From: DASRHG01 sp035650655
GTDB lineage: Bacteria > Desulfobacterota > Binatia > DP-6
Length of the DNA stretch: 33,246 nt
NCBI GenBank assembly: GCA_035650655.1
Contig: DASRHG010000080.1
Location: 1-33,246, forward strand
Direction: 5' to 3'
The position numbers and the translations under genes were made by a program. Positions within the stretch are counted from its first letter, which is position 1. Each line of letters opens with the position of its first letter. Of this stretch, positions 24,239 through 31,677 are shown piece after piece. The notes under the pieces are model-generated. The model ran no database searches. It had not been told where the DNA came from and saw only the letters and a program-made list of their open reading frames with translations.

Positions 24239-24420
24239 CCCCGCCTCCCCTCGACCACCGGTTGAGCAGAGACCGACAACCTCTCGACGCGACCGTGTGT
24301 GCCGGAACGCGCCCGCGGTTGTCAAGAAAAATTCACGCGGCGACGCGCGGCCGCTACCCGTTGCAAAGGGCCGGGGTGGGCGATAGGAACGGGCGACTCG
24401 CACGGACCCGAGGAGAGCGC
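24239..24420. other. Divergent region between hydrolase and ferredoxin
   Basis: The 182 bases include an AT-rich patch (CAAGAAAAATTCA near 24323). On the minus strand TTGACA (24325-24320) lacks a good -10. On the plus strand TTGCAA (24361-24366) and TAGGAA (24384-24389), 17 bases apart, could drive the ferredoxin gene. GAGGAG (24410-24415) is its ribosome site. No gene is seen. Confidence 0.4.
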
Positions 24421-24774
24421 ATGGCGTACATCATCACGCGGCTCTGCCGCGATTGTCTCGACACCGGCTGCGTCGCGGTGTGCCCCGTCGACTGCATCTA
24501 CGAGTACACCGGCACCGACCGCGAGCAGTTCCCCAACCAGCTCTACATCCACCCCGACGAGTGCATCGACTGCGGGGCGTGCGAACCCGAGTGCCCGTGG
24601 CAGGCGATCTTCGAGGAGGTCGCGGTGCCGGACGTCTTCAAGGACGACACGCCGCTCAACTACAAGATCATGGAGACCATGGGCGACTTCAAGGTCGCCC
24701 AGCACAAGAAGGTCGAGCACCCGAGCGCGGAGCAGGTCGCGGCGAACAAGCAGAGGTGGGGCTGGACGGGCTGA
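24421..24774 (+). CDS. 7Fe-type ferredoxin
   Basis: A 117-residue FdxA-like ferredoxin. Cys9, Cys17, Cys21 and Cys58 are placed for one cluster and Cys25, Cys48, Cys51 and Cys54 for the other, with an extra Cys12; the C17-x3-C21-P and C48-x2-C51-x2-C54-x3-C58-P patterns are classic. The family carries one [3Fe-4S] and one [4Fe-4S] cluster and shuttles low-potential electrons in the cytoplasm. The C-terminal 45 residues form the usual tail. It could feed the nearby diiron proteins, but it is transcribed separately. Confidence 0.92.
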   Translation: MAYIITRLCRDCLDTGCVAVCPVDCIYEYTGTDREQFPNQLYIHPDECIDCGACEPECPWQAIFEEVAVPDVFKDDTPLNYKIMETMGDFKVAQHKKVEHPSAEQVAANKQRWGWTG

Positions 24775-24783
24775 GGCCCCGTC
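24765..24783. terminator. Stem-loop between convergent stops
   Basis: GACGGG (24765-24770) and CCCGTC (24778-24783) form a six-base stem, extendable by GCTG/AGC with one bulged base. It covers both stop codons of the convergent ferredoxin and LysM genes, which are 7 bases apart. No U tract follows, so termination strength is uncertain. Confidence 0.35.
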
Positions 24784-25483
24784 AGCTGCCGCGTCCGCTC
24801 AGCGCGACGCGCGGGCCGAGCTGTCCCTCGAGCAGCCGGACGCGCGACTCGAGATCGAGGATCCGCCTCGCGCTCTCCTGCCGCTCCGCGAGCGCGGCGC
24901 GGCGGCGGTCGTCGAGCTCGACGGACAGCGCACGCGCGAACCGCTCCGCCTGCCGCTCGGCGCGCCGGGCGCCGCGGGCGACGACGAGTGCACCCGCGGC
25001 GAGCAGCACGGCGAGCGCGGCGGCGGCCTCGCCGAAGGGCCAGAGCGTGGCGAGACGGTCGAGTCGCGCGGCGCGCGCCTCCGCGGCCGCGGCCGCCGTG
25101 CGGGCGGCGGCGGCATCGCGTGCGGCCGCGCCCCGCTCGGCATCGAGCCGGTCGCGGGCGGCGGCGAGCTCGCCGACGCGCGCTTCGAGCGCGGCGGTGC
25201 GGGCGCGGAGCGCGCGCACGGCGAGGTTCGGCACACGGTAGACGAAGCCGGTGCCGATGCGCGTCGCGTCCGCGATGTGATTCTCGCGCATGAAAGCCGG
25301 CGTGTCCGCGGGAGAGATCCCGAACATGCTCGCGACGCCGAGCGGCGTGTCGCCCGGGCGCGCCCGATAGAGAAAGGTCGCGCCGTCGTCAGCGAGCGTG
25401 AACAGCGGCTCCGCCGCCGCACCCGTCGCGGCCAGCGCGACGGCGACGGCGAGCGCGGCGAGCGAAGGACGTCGATCGAGCAT
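24782..25483 (-). CDS. Exported LysM-like / coiled-coil membrane protein
   Basis: A 233-residue protein. Signal peptide 1-24 (hydrophobic, ending AAA). Residues about 37-86 form a LysM-like unit (YRARPGDTPLGVASMFGIS..., RIGTGFVYRVP). Residues 88-145 are an Ala/Arg/Glu-rich coiled coil, followed by a membrane helix (about 151-169, ALAVLLAAGALVVA) and a second coiled coil. The protein therefore probably binds peptidoglycan outside and has a cytoplasmic coil; FimV-like proteins have a similar order. It follows the TPR gene on the same strand after 90 bases. Confidence 0.7.
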   Translation of the reverse strand: MLDRRPSLAALAVAVALAATGAAAEPLFTLADDGATFLYRARPGDTPLGVASMFGISPADTPAFMRENHIADATRIGTGFVYRVPNLAVRALRARTAALEARVGELAAARDRLDAERGAAARDAAAARTAAAAAEARAARLDRLATLWPFGEAAAALAVLLAAGALVVARGARRAERQAERFARALSVELDDRRRAALAERQESARRILDLESRVRLLEGQLGPRVALSGRGS

Positions 25484-25573
25484 GGGCGACCTCGAGGCTT
25501 CCCACGTTCCCCCACCCCACTCCGGCGGGAACCTTAGCGTCGGCGCGCCGTCTCGGCAACGGGAGCGGGGCAG

Positions 25574-26752
25574 TCACGGCGCGACGGTTGCCATGACGGC
25601 GCCCGAGGACGCGTCGGCGATGTCGACCCGGACCGCGCCGTCGACGGGATGTGCGGACGCGATCGCCCGGAGCTGCTCCGTGAGCCGCGTCGTGAACTTC
25701 GTCCGCACGGCATCGGGCATCGCCTGCATCGGGAAGTTCGCGACCAGGACGCGCCCCGAGCCCGGCGCGCTCCACTCGAAGCGGACGATCCGCGGACCCA
25801 TGATCGGATGGCCGCGGAACGCCTCCTCGGCGGCGGTCTGGAAGGGCGATTTCGCACCGTCTCCCGTCGTAGAGGGCGTGGCGTTCGCGGCGGCGTTGGG
25901 GCGTGCCTCGCCCTTCAGCGTCGCGATCATCTCGTCGATCTGCCCGCGGACGGCATCGTCCGGGGCGAGACCGCGCGCGATCTCGAGCTCCGCGAGCGCG
26001 GCCCCGTCGTCGCCCTGGCCGTGGTACGTGACGCCCAGGTTGTAGTGCGCCTGGAGGAAGGAGGGGTTCCGGCGGATGACGTCCTTGTACGTCGCGATCG
26101 CGCGGTCGGTCTGCCCCGAGTAGAGGTACATCGTCGCGAGGTCGGTCCGCGCGCTCTCGTCGTCCGGGCGGAGTGCCAGGAAGCGCTCGTAGTAGCCGAT
26201 CGCCTGCGCGTGCTCGTCCCGGTCGTAGTGGACGTTCGCGACGCCACGGAGGGCATCGGCGTTGTTCGGGTCGAGCTCGAGGACGTGCTCGAAGGCGGCG
26301 AGCGCGTCCGGGTAGTAGGCGGCGTCGAGCTGCGCGGCGCGGAACTCGACCTGGCCGAGCTTCAGCCAGGCGTCCACGTCCTTCGGCCGCTCCTTCGCCT
26401 TCGCCGCGAGGTCGGCGATGAAGGACTTCGCCTCCGCGGGGAGCGGGACCGTGACCTTCGGATGACCGGCGGGCAGCTCCGCCGGGCCGGACGACGCGGT
26501 GGCGGGCGCCGCGCTCGGACGCTCACCCGCCCCGGCCCCCGGCCGCGCGGGGGCCGGCGTCAGGATCGCGTACCAGATGCCGAGCCCCACGATCAGGAAG
26601 ACGCCGAGGACGGTCGTGCCGAGCGACGTCGCGCGTCGGCCGGGCGCGGTCGCCACGCGGGCTTCGCTTCCGAGGGGCCTTCCGCAGTGGTGGCAGAACT
26701 TCGCGTCGGGAAACGACCGGGTCCCGCATTGCGGGCAGAAGCGGACGGCCAT
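25574..26752 (-). CDS. Zinc-ribbon, membrane-anchored TPR protein
   Basis: A 392-residue protein. The N-terminus is a zinc ribbon (Cys6, Cys9, Cys20, Cys23), then a membrane helix (44-64), a Pro/Ala linker, and TPR repeats over about 120-275 (for example DPNNADALRGVANVHYDRDE, RPDDESARTDLATMYLYSGQ). The C-terminal 110 residues hold a separate small domain (RIVRFEWSAPGSGRVLVANF). TPRs mediate protein contacts, as in CcmH-like or assembly factors; no specific partner can be named. It starts 36 bases after the L,D-transpeptidase stop and belongs to the same envelope-related run. Confidence 0.75.
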   Translation of the reverse strand: MAVRFCPQCGTRSFPDAKFCHHCGRPLGSEARVATAPGRRATSLGTTVLGVFLIVGLGIWYAILTPAPARPGAGAGERPSAAPATASSGPAELPAGHPKVTVPLPAEAKSFIADLAAKAKERPKDVDAWLKLGQVEFRAAQLDAAYYPDALAAFEHVLELDPNNADALRGVANVHYDRDEHAQAIGYYERFLALRPDDESARTDLATMYLYSGQTDRAIATYKDVIRRNPSFLQAHYNLGVTYHGQGDDGAALAELEIARGLAPDDAVRGQIDEMIATLKGEARPNAAANATPSTTGDGAKSPFQTAAEEAFRGHPIMGPRIVRFEWSAPGSGRVLVANFPMQAMPDAVRTKFTTRLTEQLRAIASAHPVDGAVRVDIADASSGAVMATVAP

Positions 26753-26788
26753 CGGCCGGCATGGAATATCGCGCGCGCGGCCGGCGCG

Positions 26789-27721
26789 CTACTGGCCGGA
26801 GGCCGGCACGAGCGCGGGTGGTGCGACGGCGCGCGACACGTCCTCCGGCGTCCCCCACGCGCGTGCGGTCACCGCCGCCACGCGCTCCGCGTCGACCGCG
26901 TCCGCGAGCCGCGCGTTCGCGAGCAGCGCCAGCACGGCGCCCAGGTCGGCCGCGCCCGTGCCGCGGACGTCGCGGTGTACCTCGAGGAAGACCGCGTCGC
27001 CGTCCCGCGCGACCTTGACCGGCTCGTAGATGACGTCGACGCGCGTCCCGTCGGGCGCGTCCCGGTAGAGGCGCTCGACGTCCTCGTTCCGCAGCCGGAG
27101 GCACCCGTGGGTCGCGTACTTGCCGACGCTGCCCGGCGCGTTCGTCCCGTGAAGCGCGTAGCCGGGGACCGAGAGGCGGAGGAGGTACTTCCCGAGGGGG
27201 TTCTCCGGCCCCGGCTCGACGCGGGCGACCACCCTCTCCCCCCGCGCGCGCATCTCGGCCTGGATCGAATCCGGCACGTGCCACACGGGGTCCTCGCGGC
27301 GGCCGACGATCCGGTACCGGCCGATCGGCGTCGCCCAGTCGAGGCGGCCGATCCCGACCGGGAAGTGGGCGTGGAGTGCTCCCCGGCGGAACCAGTAGAG
27401 CGTCCGCGTCGCGAGATCGATCACGATGTCGTCCGACCCGCGCCGCGGGACGATGTGCCGATCCGAGACGCGGAGGTGCATTCCGGGCCGGAGATGGTCG
27501 GGGTCGGGCAGCGTGTTGAGGGCGTCGAGAAGCGCCCGCGTCATGGTGAAGCGCCCCGTGATCGACCAGACCATGTCGCCGGGCTGGACGACGTAGTCGC
27601 GCTCGGCGCCCGCGATCTGGTCGTAGACGGGAAGCGGCGGAAGGGAATCGGACGCGGCTCGAGCCGACCACGAGCCGGCGAGGAGGAGCGCGATCGCGAG
27701 CGCGCGCATCGTCCGGCGCAT
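26789..27721 (-). CDS. L,D-transpeptidase (YkuD) with LysM-like domain
   Basis: A 310-residue exported enzyme that makes 3-3 peptidoglycan cross-links or attaches proteins to the wall. Signal peptide 1-22; LysM-like domain about 42-86 (YVVQPGDMVWSITG); YkuD domain from about 97 with His191 (HGTN), His205 and the nucleophile Cys207 in THGCLRL. ATG 27721 and ATG 27709 are both near the signal peptide; the first is taken. A longer in-frame extension is not supported. It diverges from the secernin gene. Confidence 0.85.
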   Translation of the reverse strand: MRRTMRALAIALLLAGSWSARAASDSLPPLPVYDQIAGAERDYVVQPGDMVWSITGRFTMTRALLDALNTLPDPDHLRPGMHLRVSDRHIVPRRGSDDIVIDLATRTLYWFRRGALHAHFPVGIGRLDWATPIGRYRIVGRREDPVWHVPDSIQAEMRARGERVVARVEPGPENPLGKYLLRLSVPGYALHGTNAPGSVGKYATHGCLRLRNEDVERLYRDAPDGTRVDVIYEPVKVARDGDAVFLEVHRDVRGTGAADLGAVLALLANARLADAVDAERVAAVTARAWGTPEDVSRAVAPPALVPASGQ

Positions 27722-27742
27722 CTTAGCGTCGGGGCGCCGGAC

Positions 27743-27770
27743 TTGACAGAGCCGGCGGCCGCGGTGCGAT
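27743..27770 (+). promoter_or_regulatory. Candidate promoter of the secernin gene
   Basis: A perfect TTGACA (27743-27748) is followed after 16 bases by TGCGAT (27765-27770), three of six. The start point would lie within a few bases of ATG 27780, implying a very short leader. Confidence 0.38.
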
Positions 27771-27779
27771 GCGGGAGCG

Positions 27780-29072
27780 ATGGGGTGTGACACGCTCGTC
27801 GCCCTTCCGCCGGCAACCGCCGACGGGGTCGCGCTGTTCGCGAAGAACAGCGACCGCCCGCCGCGTGAGTGCCAGCGGCTCGTGCAGCTCCCCCGACGGC
27901 GCCCGGGGCGGGGCGCGCCGCTCCGGTGTCAGTGGATCGAGATCCCGGACGTCGAGGAGACCGCGGCGCTGATCGGCTCGCAGCCGTGGTGGCTCTGGGG
28001 GTTCGAGCACGGCGTCAACGAGCATCGGGTCGCGATCGGCAACGAGACCGTGTTCGCGCGCGAGGCGCTCGAACCGGCGGGCCTCCTCGGCATGGATCTC
28101 GTGCGTCTCGGCCTCGAGCGGGCGCGGACGGCGGCGGAAGCCGTCGACGTGATCGGGACGCTCCTCGAGCGGCACGGGCAGGGGGGCTCGGGACACGCCG
28201 ACGTCGAGTGGCCCTATCACAACGCCTTCCTGGTCGCCGACCCGACCGCGGCGTGGATCGTCGAGACGTCGAACCGCCACTGGGTCGCCCGCGCGGTTGC
28301 GGACATCGGCAACGTGTCGAACGGGCTCGCGATCGGCGCCGCGTGGGAACGCGGCGCCCGCGACGTGACCGAGTTCGCGGTGGCGCGCGGCTGGTGGCCG
28401 GCGAACGCGGGTCCCGTCGACTTCGCCGCCGCGTACGCCGACGCGGAAGGGGTCCCGCCGAACCTCTGCGCGGAGCGGCGCCGTCGCGCCGCGGCGCTCC
28501 TCGAGACCGCGCGCGGCCGCCTCGACCCGGCCGCGCTGCGCGCGATCCTCCGCGACCACTACGACGGCCCCGTCCATCGCCCGCGCCCGTTCGACGACCC
28601 GCACTTCTTCAGCCTCTGCATGCACGCCGATCCGCTCGACAACACGACCGCCGCGATGGTCGCGCGGCTGCCCGCGGATCCCGAGGCCGTCGCCACGACG
28701 TGGCTCTGCCTCGGAAGCCCCTGCGTCGGCGCGTTTCTCCCCTGCTACCCGGAGGGACGGCTGCCGCCGTCGCTCGGCGTGGGCGGCCGATCGCCGGACC
28801 CGGCGAGCCCGTGGTGGCGGGCGCGAGAGCTCCTCTCGCTCGTCGAGCGCGACTTCGCGCGCTTCGCGCCGGGGGTGCGCGCCCGATGGGATGCATTCGA
28901 GGCGGCGCTCGCGCCGGAAGCGGAGGAGGTCGAGCGAGCGGCGGCGGCGGCGCGCCGCGACGGGCGGCGGGACGAGGCGGCCGAGGCCCTCACCCGGTTC
29001 ATGGAGCGGACGGTGGCGAGGTGGATGCGCGAGCTCGAGGCGCTCGTCCGGGAGATCGGGGCCGGCGCCTGA
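27780..29072 (+). CDS. Secernin-like C69-family dipeptidase
   Basis: A 430-residue N-terminal-nucleophile hydrolase of the C69/secernin group. The sequence begins MGCDTLVAL, with Cys3 as the expected nucleophile exposed by N-terminal processing. Other family features are FAKNSDRP (about 21-28), GFEHGVNEHRVAIGNET and the WIVETSNRHWVARAV segment. Secernins act as peptidases or have lost this activity; the substrate is unknown. The C-terminal 80 residues are a long charged helix. A perfect 10-base inverted repeat surrounds its stop codon. Confidence 0.85.
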   Translation: MGCDTLVALPPATADGVALFAKNSDRPPRECQRLVQLPRRRPGRGAPLRCQWIEIPDVEETAALIGSQPWWLWGFEHGVNEHRVAIGNETVFAREALEPAGLLGMDLVRLGLERARTAAEAVDVIGTLLERHGQGGSGHADVEWPYHNAFLVADPTAAWIVETSNRHWVARAVADIGNVSNGLAIGAAWERGARDVTEFAVARGWWPANAGPVDFAAAYADAEGVPPNLCAERRRRAAALLETARGRLDPAALRAILRDHYDGPVHRPRPFDDPHFFSLCMHADPLDNTTAAMVARLPADPEAVATTWLCLGSPCVGAFLPCYPEGRLPPSLGVGGRSPDPASPWWRARELLSLVERDFARFAPGVRARWDAFEAALAPEAEEVERAAAAARRDGRRDEAAEALTRFMERTVARWMRELEALVREIGAGA

Positions 29073-29080
29073 TCTCCCGG
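29048..29080. terminator. Inverted repeat at the end of the secernin gene
   Basis: CCGGGAGATC (29048-29057) pairs perfectly with GATCTCCCGG (29071-29080) around a 13-base loop. It straddles the secernin stop and lies 14 bases from the stop of the convergent HTH gene. No U tract follows; it may act as a bidirectional transcript end or 3'-end stabiliser. Confidence 0.45.
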
Positions 29081-29094
29081 ACGCGCGCCCGCGC

Positions 29095-29385
29095 TCAGGT
29101 GCCGCCGCCGGACGCGGGAGCCGCGGCGTACGCCGTCGGCGCCGCCGTATCGCCGGCGCCGGTCCCGACCGCCGCCGTGGCCTGCTCGTCGACGAGGAAC
29201 CACTCCATCGGACGCCCCGTGTACTGCGCGATCCGGAAGAGCACCTCGGTCGCCGGGACGCGGCCGTTCAGGTAGTTGTAGACGGCCGAAAGGCTGAGGC
29301 CCACGTCGTACGCGAAGGCCTTCGGCTCGTCCGCGACCACCTCGCGGAGCTTCCTCGTGAAGGCCTCGACGCTGATCGTGTTCAT
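29095..29385 (-). CDS. Small HTH (XRE-like) regulator
   Basis: A 96-residue protein with a helix-turn-helix at about 10-62: KLREVVADEPKAFAYDVGLS, LSAVYNYLNGRVPA, then VLFRIAQYTGRPMEWFL, the pattern of phage-like XRE domains. The C-terminal 30 residues are Ala/Gly/Thr-rich and probably disordered. ATG 29385 has GGAG about seven bases upstream. The leader carries a U8 terminator hairpin and a competing stem, so its expression may be controlled by attenuation. It could regulate the MacAB genes upstream or itself; not shown. Confidence 0.75.
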   Translation of the reverse strand: MNTISVEAFTRKLREVVADEPKAFAYDVGLSLSAVYNYLNGRVPATEVLFRIAQYTGRPMEWFLVDEQATAAVGTGAGDTAAPTAYAAAPASGGGT

Positions 29386-29415
29386 CCGCTGTCTCCTCTC
29401 GCGTTCGCTCCGACC

Positions 29416-29452
29416 AAAAAAAAGGCCACCGGTCCTCGCGGAGCCGGTGGCC
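29416..29452 (-). terminator. Rho-independent terminator in the HTH-gene leader
   Basis: On the minus strand GGCCACCGG (29452-29444) and CCGGTGGCC (29432-29424) form a perfect nine-base stem, closed further by TCC/GGA, and are followed at once by eight T residues (29423-29416). This is a textbook terminator, placed about 30 bases before the HTH gene start and about 260 bases after the MacB permease stop. Confidence 0.8.
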
Positions 29453-29518
29453 TTTCGTTGGCGGAGGGGTTTCGCTGCTATCCGGGGAGCGTCGCTCCCG
29501 CCGTCGAAAGGCCACCGG
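29424..29518 (-). promoter_or_regulatory. Attenuator-like leader with alternative hairpins
   Basis: In transcript order three segments can pair: A, CCGGTGGCCTTTCG (29518-29505); B, CGAAAGGCCACCGG (29457-29444); C, CCGGTGGCC (29432-29424). A:B is a perfect 14-base stem; B:C is the terminator stem with the U tract. They exclude each other, so A:B is an antiterminator. Between A and B are a GGGAGC/GCTCCC hairpin and a GGCGG/CCGCC stem, giving a branched fold like a riboswitch aptamer. I recognise no known riboswitch class. The upstream ORF ending at 29478 is translated through segment A, which would favour the terminator. Confidence 0.55.
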
Positions 29519-29639
29519 CCCAGATTCGCGTGCGCTTCACCACCAGCGCACTCGCACCGTGCCCGTCGGCGACGAGCGCGGCCCGCACCGGGTCCCGGTG
29601 GGCGGCGAAGCTCATCGTCGTGTACGAGCGGGGCTGCAT
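29478..29639 (-). CDS. Short leader ORF, 53 residues
   Basis: ATG 29639 has a good ribosome site (AAGGA, six-base spacing). The ORF contains RDPVRAALVADGHGASALVV followed by KRTRIWAGGLSTAG and stops at 29480-29478. I recognise no family. Its end runs through the first arm of the antiterminator stem, so ribosomes reaching the stop would free the second arm for the terminator. It may be a leader peptide, a true small protein, or chance. An in-frame ATG at 29663 would add eight residues. Confidence 0.4.
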   Translation of the reverse strand: MQPRSYTTMSFAAHRDPVRAALVADGHGASALVVKRTRIWAGGLSTAGATLPG

Positions 29640-29688
29640 CGGCCTTCCTTCGGGTGGGCTCATCTACACACAGGCTCGTCGATCATGC

Positions 29689-29700
29689 AAGGAATTCCTT
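29689..29700. repeat. 12-base perfect palindrome
   Basis: AAGGAATTCCTT is fully symmetric and lies in the AT-richer stretch between the MacB stop and the short ORF. Its GGAATTCC core recurs at 23503-23510 in front of the diiron operon. It could be a protein-binding site. Confidence 0.4.
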
Positions 29701-29714
29701 TCCACGCTCGTCGC

Positions 29715-30947
29715 CTACTCGTGGTGGAGGGCGACGATGGGGTCGAGCCGGGCGGCCCGCCGGGCGGGATAGGCCCCGAAGATCACGCCCACGGCGCCGG
29801 AGAAGAGGAGCGCCAGAACCACGGCCGACGGGGAGACCAGGATCGGCCACTCGGCGAGCCGGCCGATCAGGACCGCCGACGCGATGCCGACGACCGTGCC
29901 GAGGAGGCCCCCGGCCGTGCTCAGCACGATCGACTCGACCAGGAACTGGAGGAGGATGTGGCGGGCCTTCGCGCCGACGGCCAGGCGCACCCCGATCTCG
30001 CGCGTCCGCTCGGTGACCGAGACGAGCAGGATGTTCATGATCCCGATCCCCCCGACGAGGAGCGAGATCGACGCGATCGCGGCGAGGAGGCGCGTCATCA
30101 CCCGGCTCGCCATGAGCGAGGCGGCGAACAGCTCATCCATGTTCCGCACCGTGAAATCCGGCTCCTCGCCCGGCTGCTGGCGATGTCGCTCGTTCATGAC
30201 GCGCGTCACCTCCTCCTCCGCGGCCGTCGCCTCGCCCGGGCTCGCGGCCGAGACGAAGATCATGTTCACGGTGCCGAGGATCGACGTGCCGAGCACGCGG
30301 CGCTCGGCGGTGTTGAAGGGGACGATCACGACGTCGTCCTGGTCCTGTCCCCACGACGTCTGGCCTTTCGGCGCGAGCACGCCGATCACCTGGAACGGTA
30401 CGCCGCGGATGCGGATCGTCGCGCCGAGCGGGTCCTCGCCCGGCGCGAAGAGCTTGTCCGCGACCGTTCGCCCGACGACGGCGACCTTCGCGGCGCCGTC
30501 ATCCTCGCCGTCGGTGAAAGCCCGGCCCGCCGCGATCGGCCAGTCGCGGACCGCGAGGTACGAGGGCGCGCTCCCCTGCACGGCCGTCGACCAGTTCTGG
30601 TTGCCGTACGTCACCTGCGCGACGTCGCGCTTCACGTAGCTCACGGCGGCGACGGACGGGCAGTCCTTCGCGATGGCGCGCGCGTCGCCGACGGTGAGCG
30701 TGCTGGCGCCGCCCCACCCCGACCGGACGCCGCCCGCCGTCGTCGCACCCGGGATCACCATGATGATGTTCTGTCCGAGGCTCGCGATCTGCGCCTGCAC
30801 GGAGGCGTCGGCGCCCTGTCCGACGCTCACCATGGCGATCACCGCCGCGACGCCGATCACGACGCCGAGCACGGTGAGCGCCGAGCGCGTGAGGTTGCGC
30901 TCGAGCGCGCGCCACGCCGTCAGCAGCGTCATGCGCGCGAGCTTCAT
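29715..30947 (-). CDS. MacB-type ABC transporter permease
   Basis: A 410-residue inner-membrane subunit. One N-terminal helix (about 23-43, SALTVLGVVIGVAAVIAMVS), a large periplasmic MacB-PCD domain (about 50-270), and three C-terminal helices in the FtsX domain (about 285-310, 330-355 and 375-395) with the GIGIMNILLVSVTERTREIG segment. In this family the pump moves substrates from the periplasm outward, driven mechanically by the separate ATPase. The ATG overlaps the ATPase stop by four bases. Confidence 0.9.
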   Translation of the reverse strand: MKLARMTLLTAWRALERNLTRSALTVLGVVIGVAAVIAMVSVGQGADASVQAQIASLGQNIIMVIPGATTAGGVRSGWGGASTLTVGDARAIAKDCPSVAAVSYVKRDVAQVTYGNQNWSTAVQGSAPSYLAVRDWPIAAGRAFTDGEDDGAAKVAVVGRTVADKLFAPGEDPLGATIRIRGVPFQVIGVLAPKGQTSWGQDQDDVVIVPFNTAERRVLGTSILGTVNMIFVSAASPGEATAAEEEVTRVMNERHRQQPGEEPDFTVRNMDELFAASLMASRVMTRLLAAIASISLLVGGIGIMNILLVSVTERTREIGVRLAVGAKARHILLQFLVESIVLSTAGGLLGTVVGIASAVLIGRLAEWPILVSPSAVVLALLFSGAVGVIFGAYPARRAARLDPIVALHHE

Positions 30948-31675
30948 CCGGACGCCTCCGCGCCCGCGCCGCGCGCGGCGCCCAGGACGGCGCGGGGCGG
31001 GCCGTCCGCGACGACCCGGCCGTCGCGCATGACGACGATGCGGTCGGTGAGCGTCGCGATGTCGGGCTCGTGCGTCACGATCACGAGCGTGATGCCGTGG
31101 CGCCGGTTGAGGTCGCCCAGGAGGCGCATGATGTCGAGCGACGTCGCCGTGTCGAGGTTCCCCGTCGGCTCGTCGGCGAGGATGAGCCGCGGACGGTTCA
31201 CGATCGCACGGGCGATCGCGACGCGCTGCTGCTGGCCGCCCGAGAGCTGCGTCGGCATCCGGTCGGCGGCGTCGGCGAGACCGACGGCAGCGAGCGCCGC
31301 CATCGCGCGCGCGCGATGCTCGGCCGGCGGCGCGGTCCCGTACACGAGCGGCAGCTCGACGTTTTCGCGCGCCGTCGTCCGCGGCAGGAGGTTGAAGCTC
31401 TGGAAGACGAAGCCGATCTTCTCGTTGCGGATGTCGGCGAGCGCGTCGGGGCCGAGCCGGCTGACGTCGACGCCGTCGAGGAGGTAGGAGCCGCTCGTCG
31501 GGCGATCGAGGCAGCCGAGGAGGTTCAAGAGCGTCGATTTTCCCGAGCCCGACGCGCCCATGATCGCGACGAATTCGCCGCGCGCGATGTCGAGCGTCAC
31601 GCCGCGCAGGGCGTGGACGCCTTCCTCCTCGGCGTCGAGGCGGTAGGTCTTCGCGAGCTCGCGAGTCGCGATCAC
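30944..31675 (-). CDS. MacB/LolD-type ABC transporter ATPase
   Basis: A 243-residue nucleotide-binding subunit. Walker A GASGSGKST (40-48), Q loop Gln92, signature LSGGQ (144-148), Walker B LILADE (164-169) and H loop His202. It drives the permease encoded after it; in E. coli MacB these two are fused in one protein, here they are split. The GTG 31675 starts two bases after the MacA stop. C-terminal Ala/Gly-rich tail. Confidence 0.92.
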   Translation of the reverse strand: MIATRELAKTYRLDAEEEGVHALRGVTLDIARGEFVAIMGASGSGKSTLLNLLGCLDRPTSGSYLLDGVDVSRLGPDALADIRNEKIGFVFQSFNLLPRTTARENVELPLVYGTAPPAEHRARAMAALAAVGLADAADRMPTQLSGGQQQRVAIARAIVNRPRLILADEPTGNLDTATSLDIMRLLGDLNRRHGITLVIVTHEPDIATLTDRIVVMRDGRVVADGPPRAVLGAARGAGAEASG

Positions 31676-31677
31676 GG

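Noticed and set aside
25649..27790. Long plus-strand frame over the TPR and L,D-transpeptidase genes
   Set aside because: Arg/Val/Glu-rich shadow; both minus-strand genes have clear domains.
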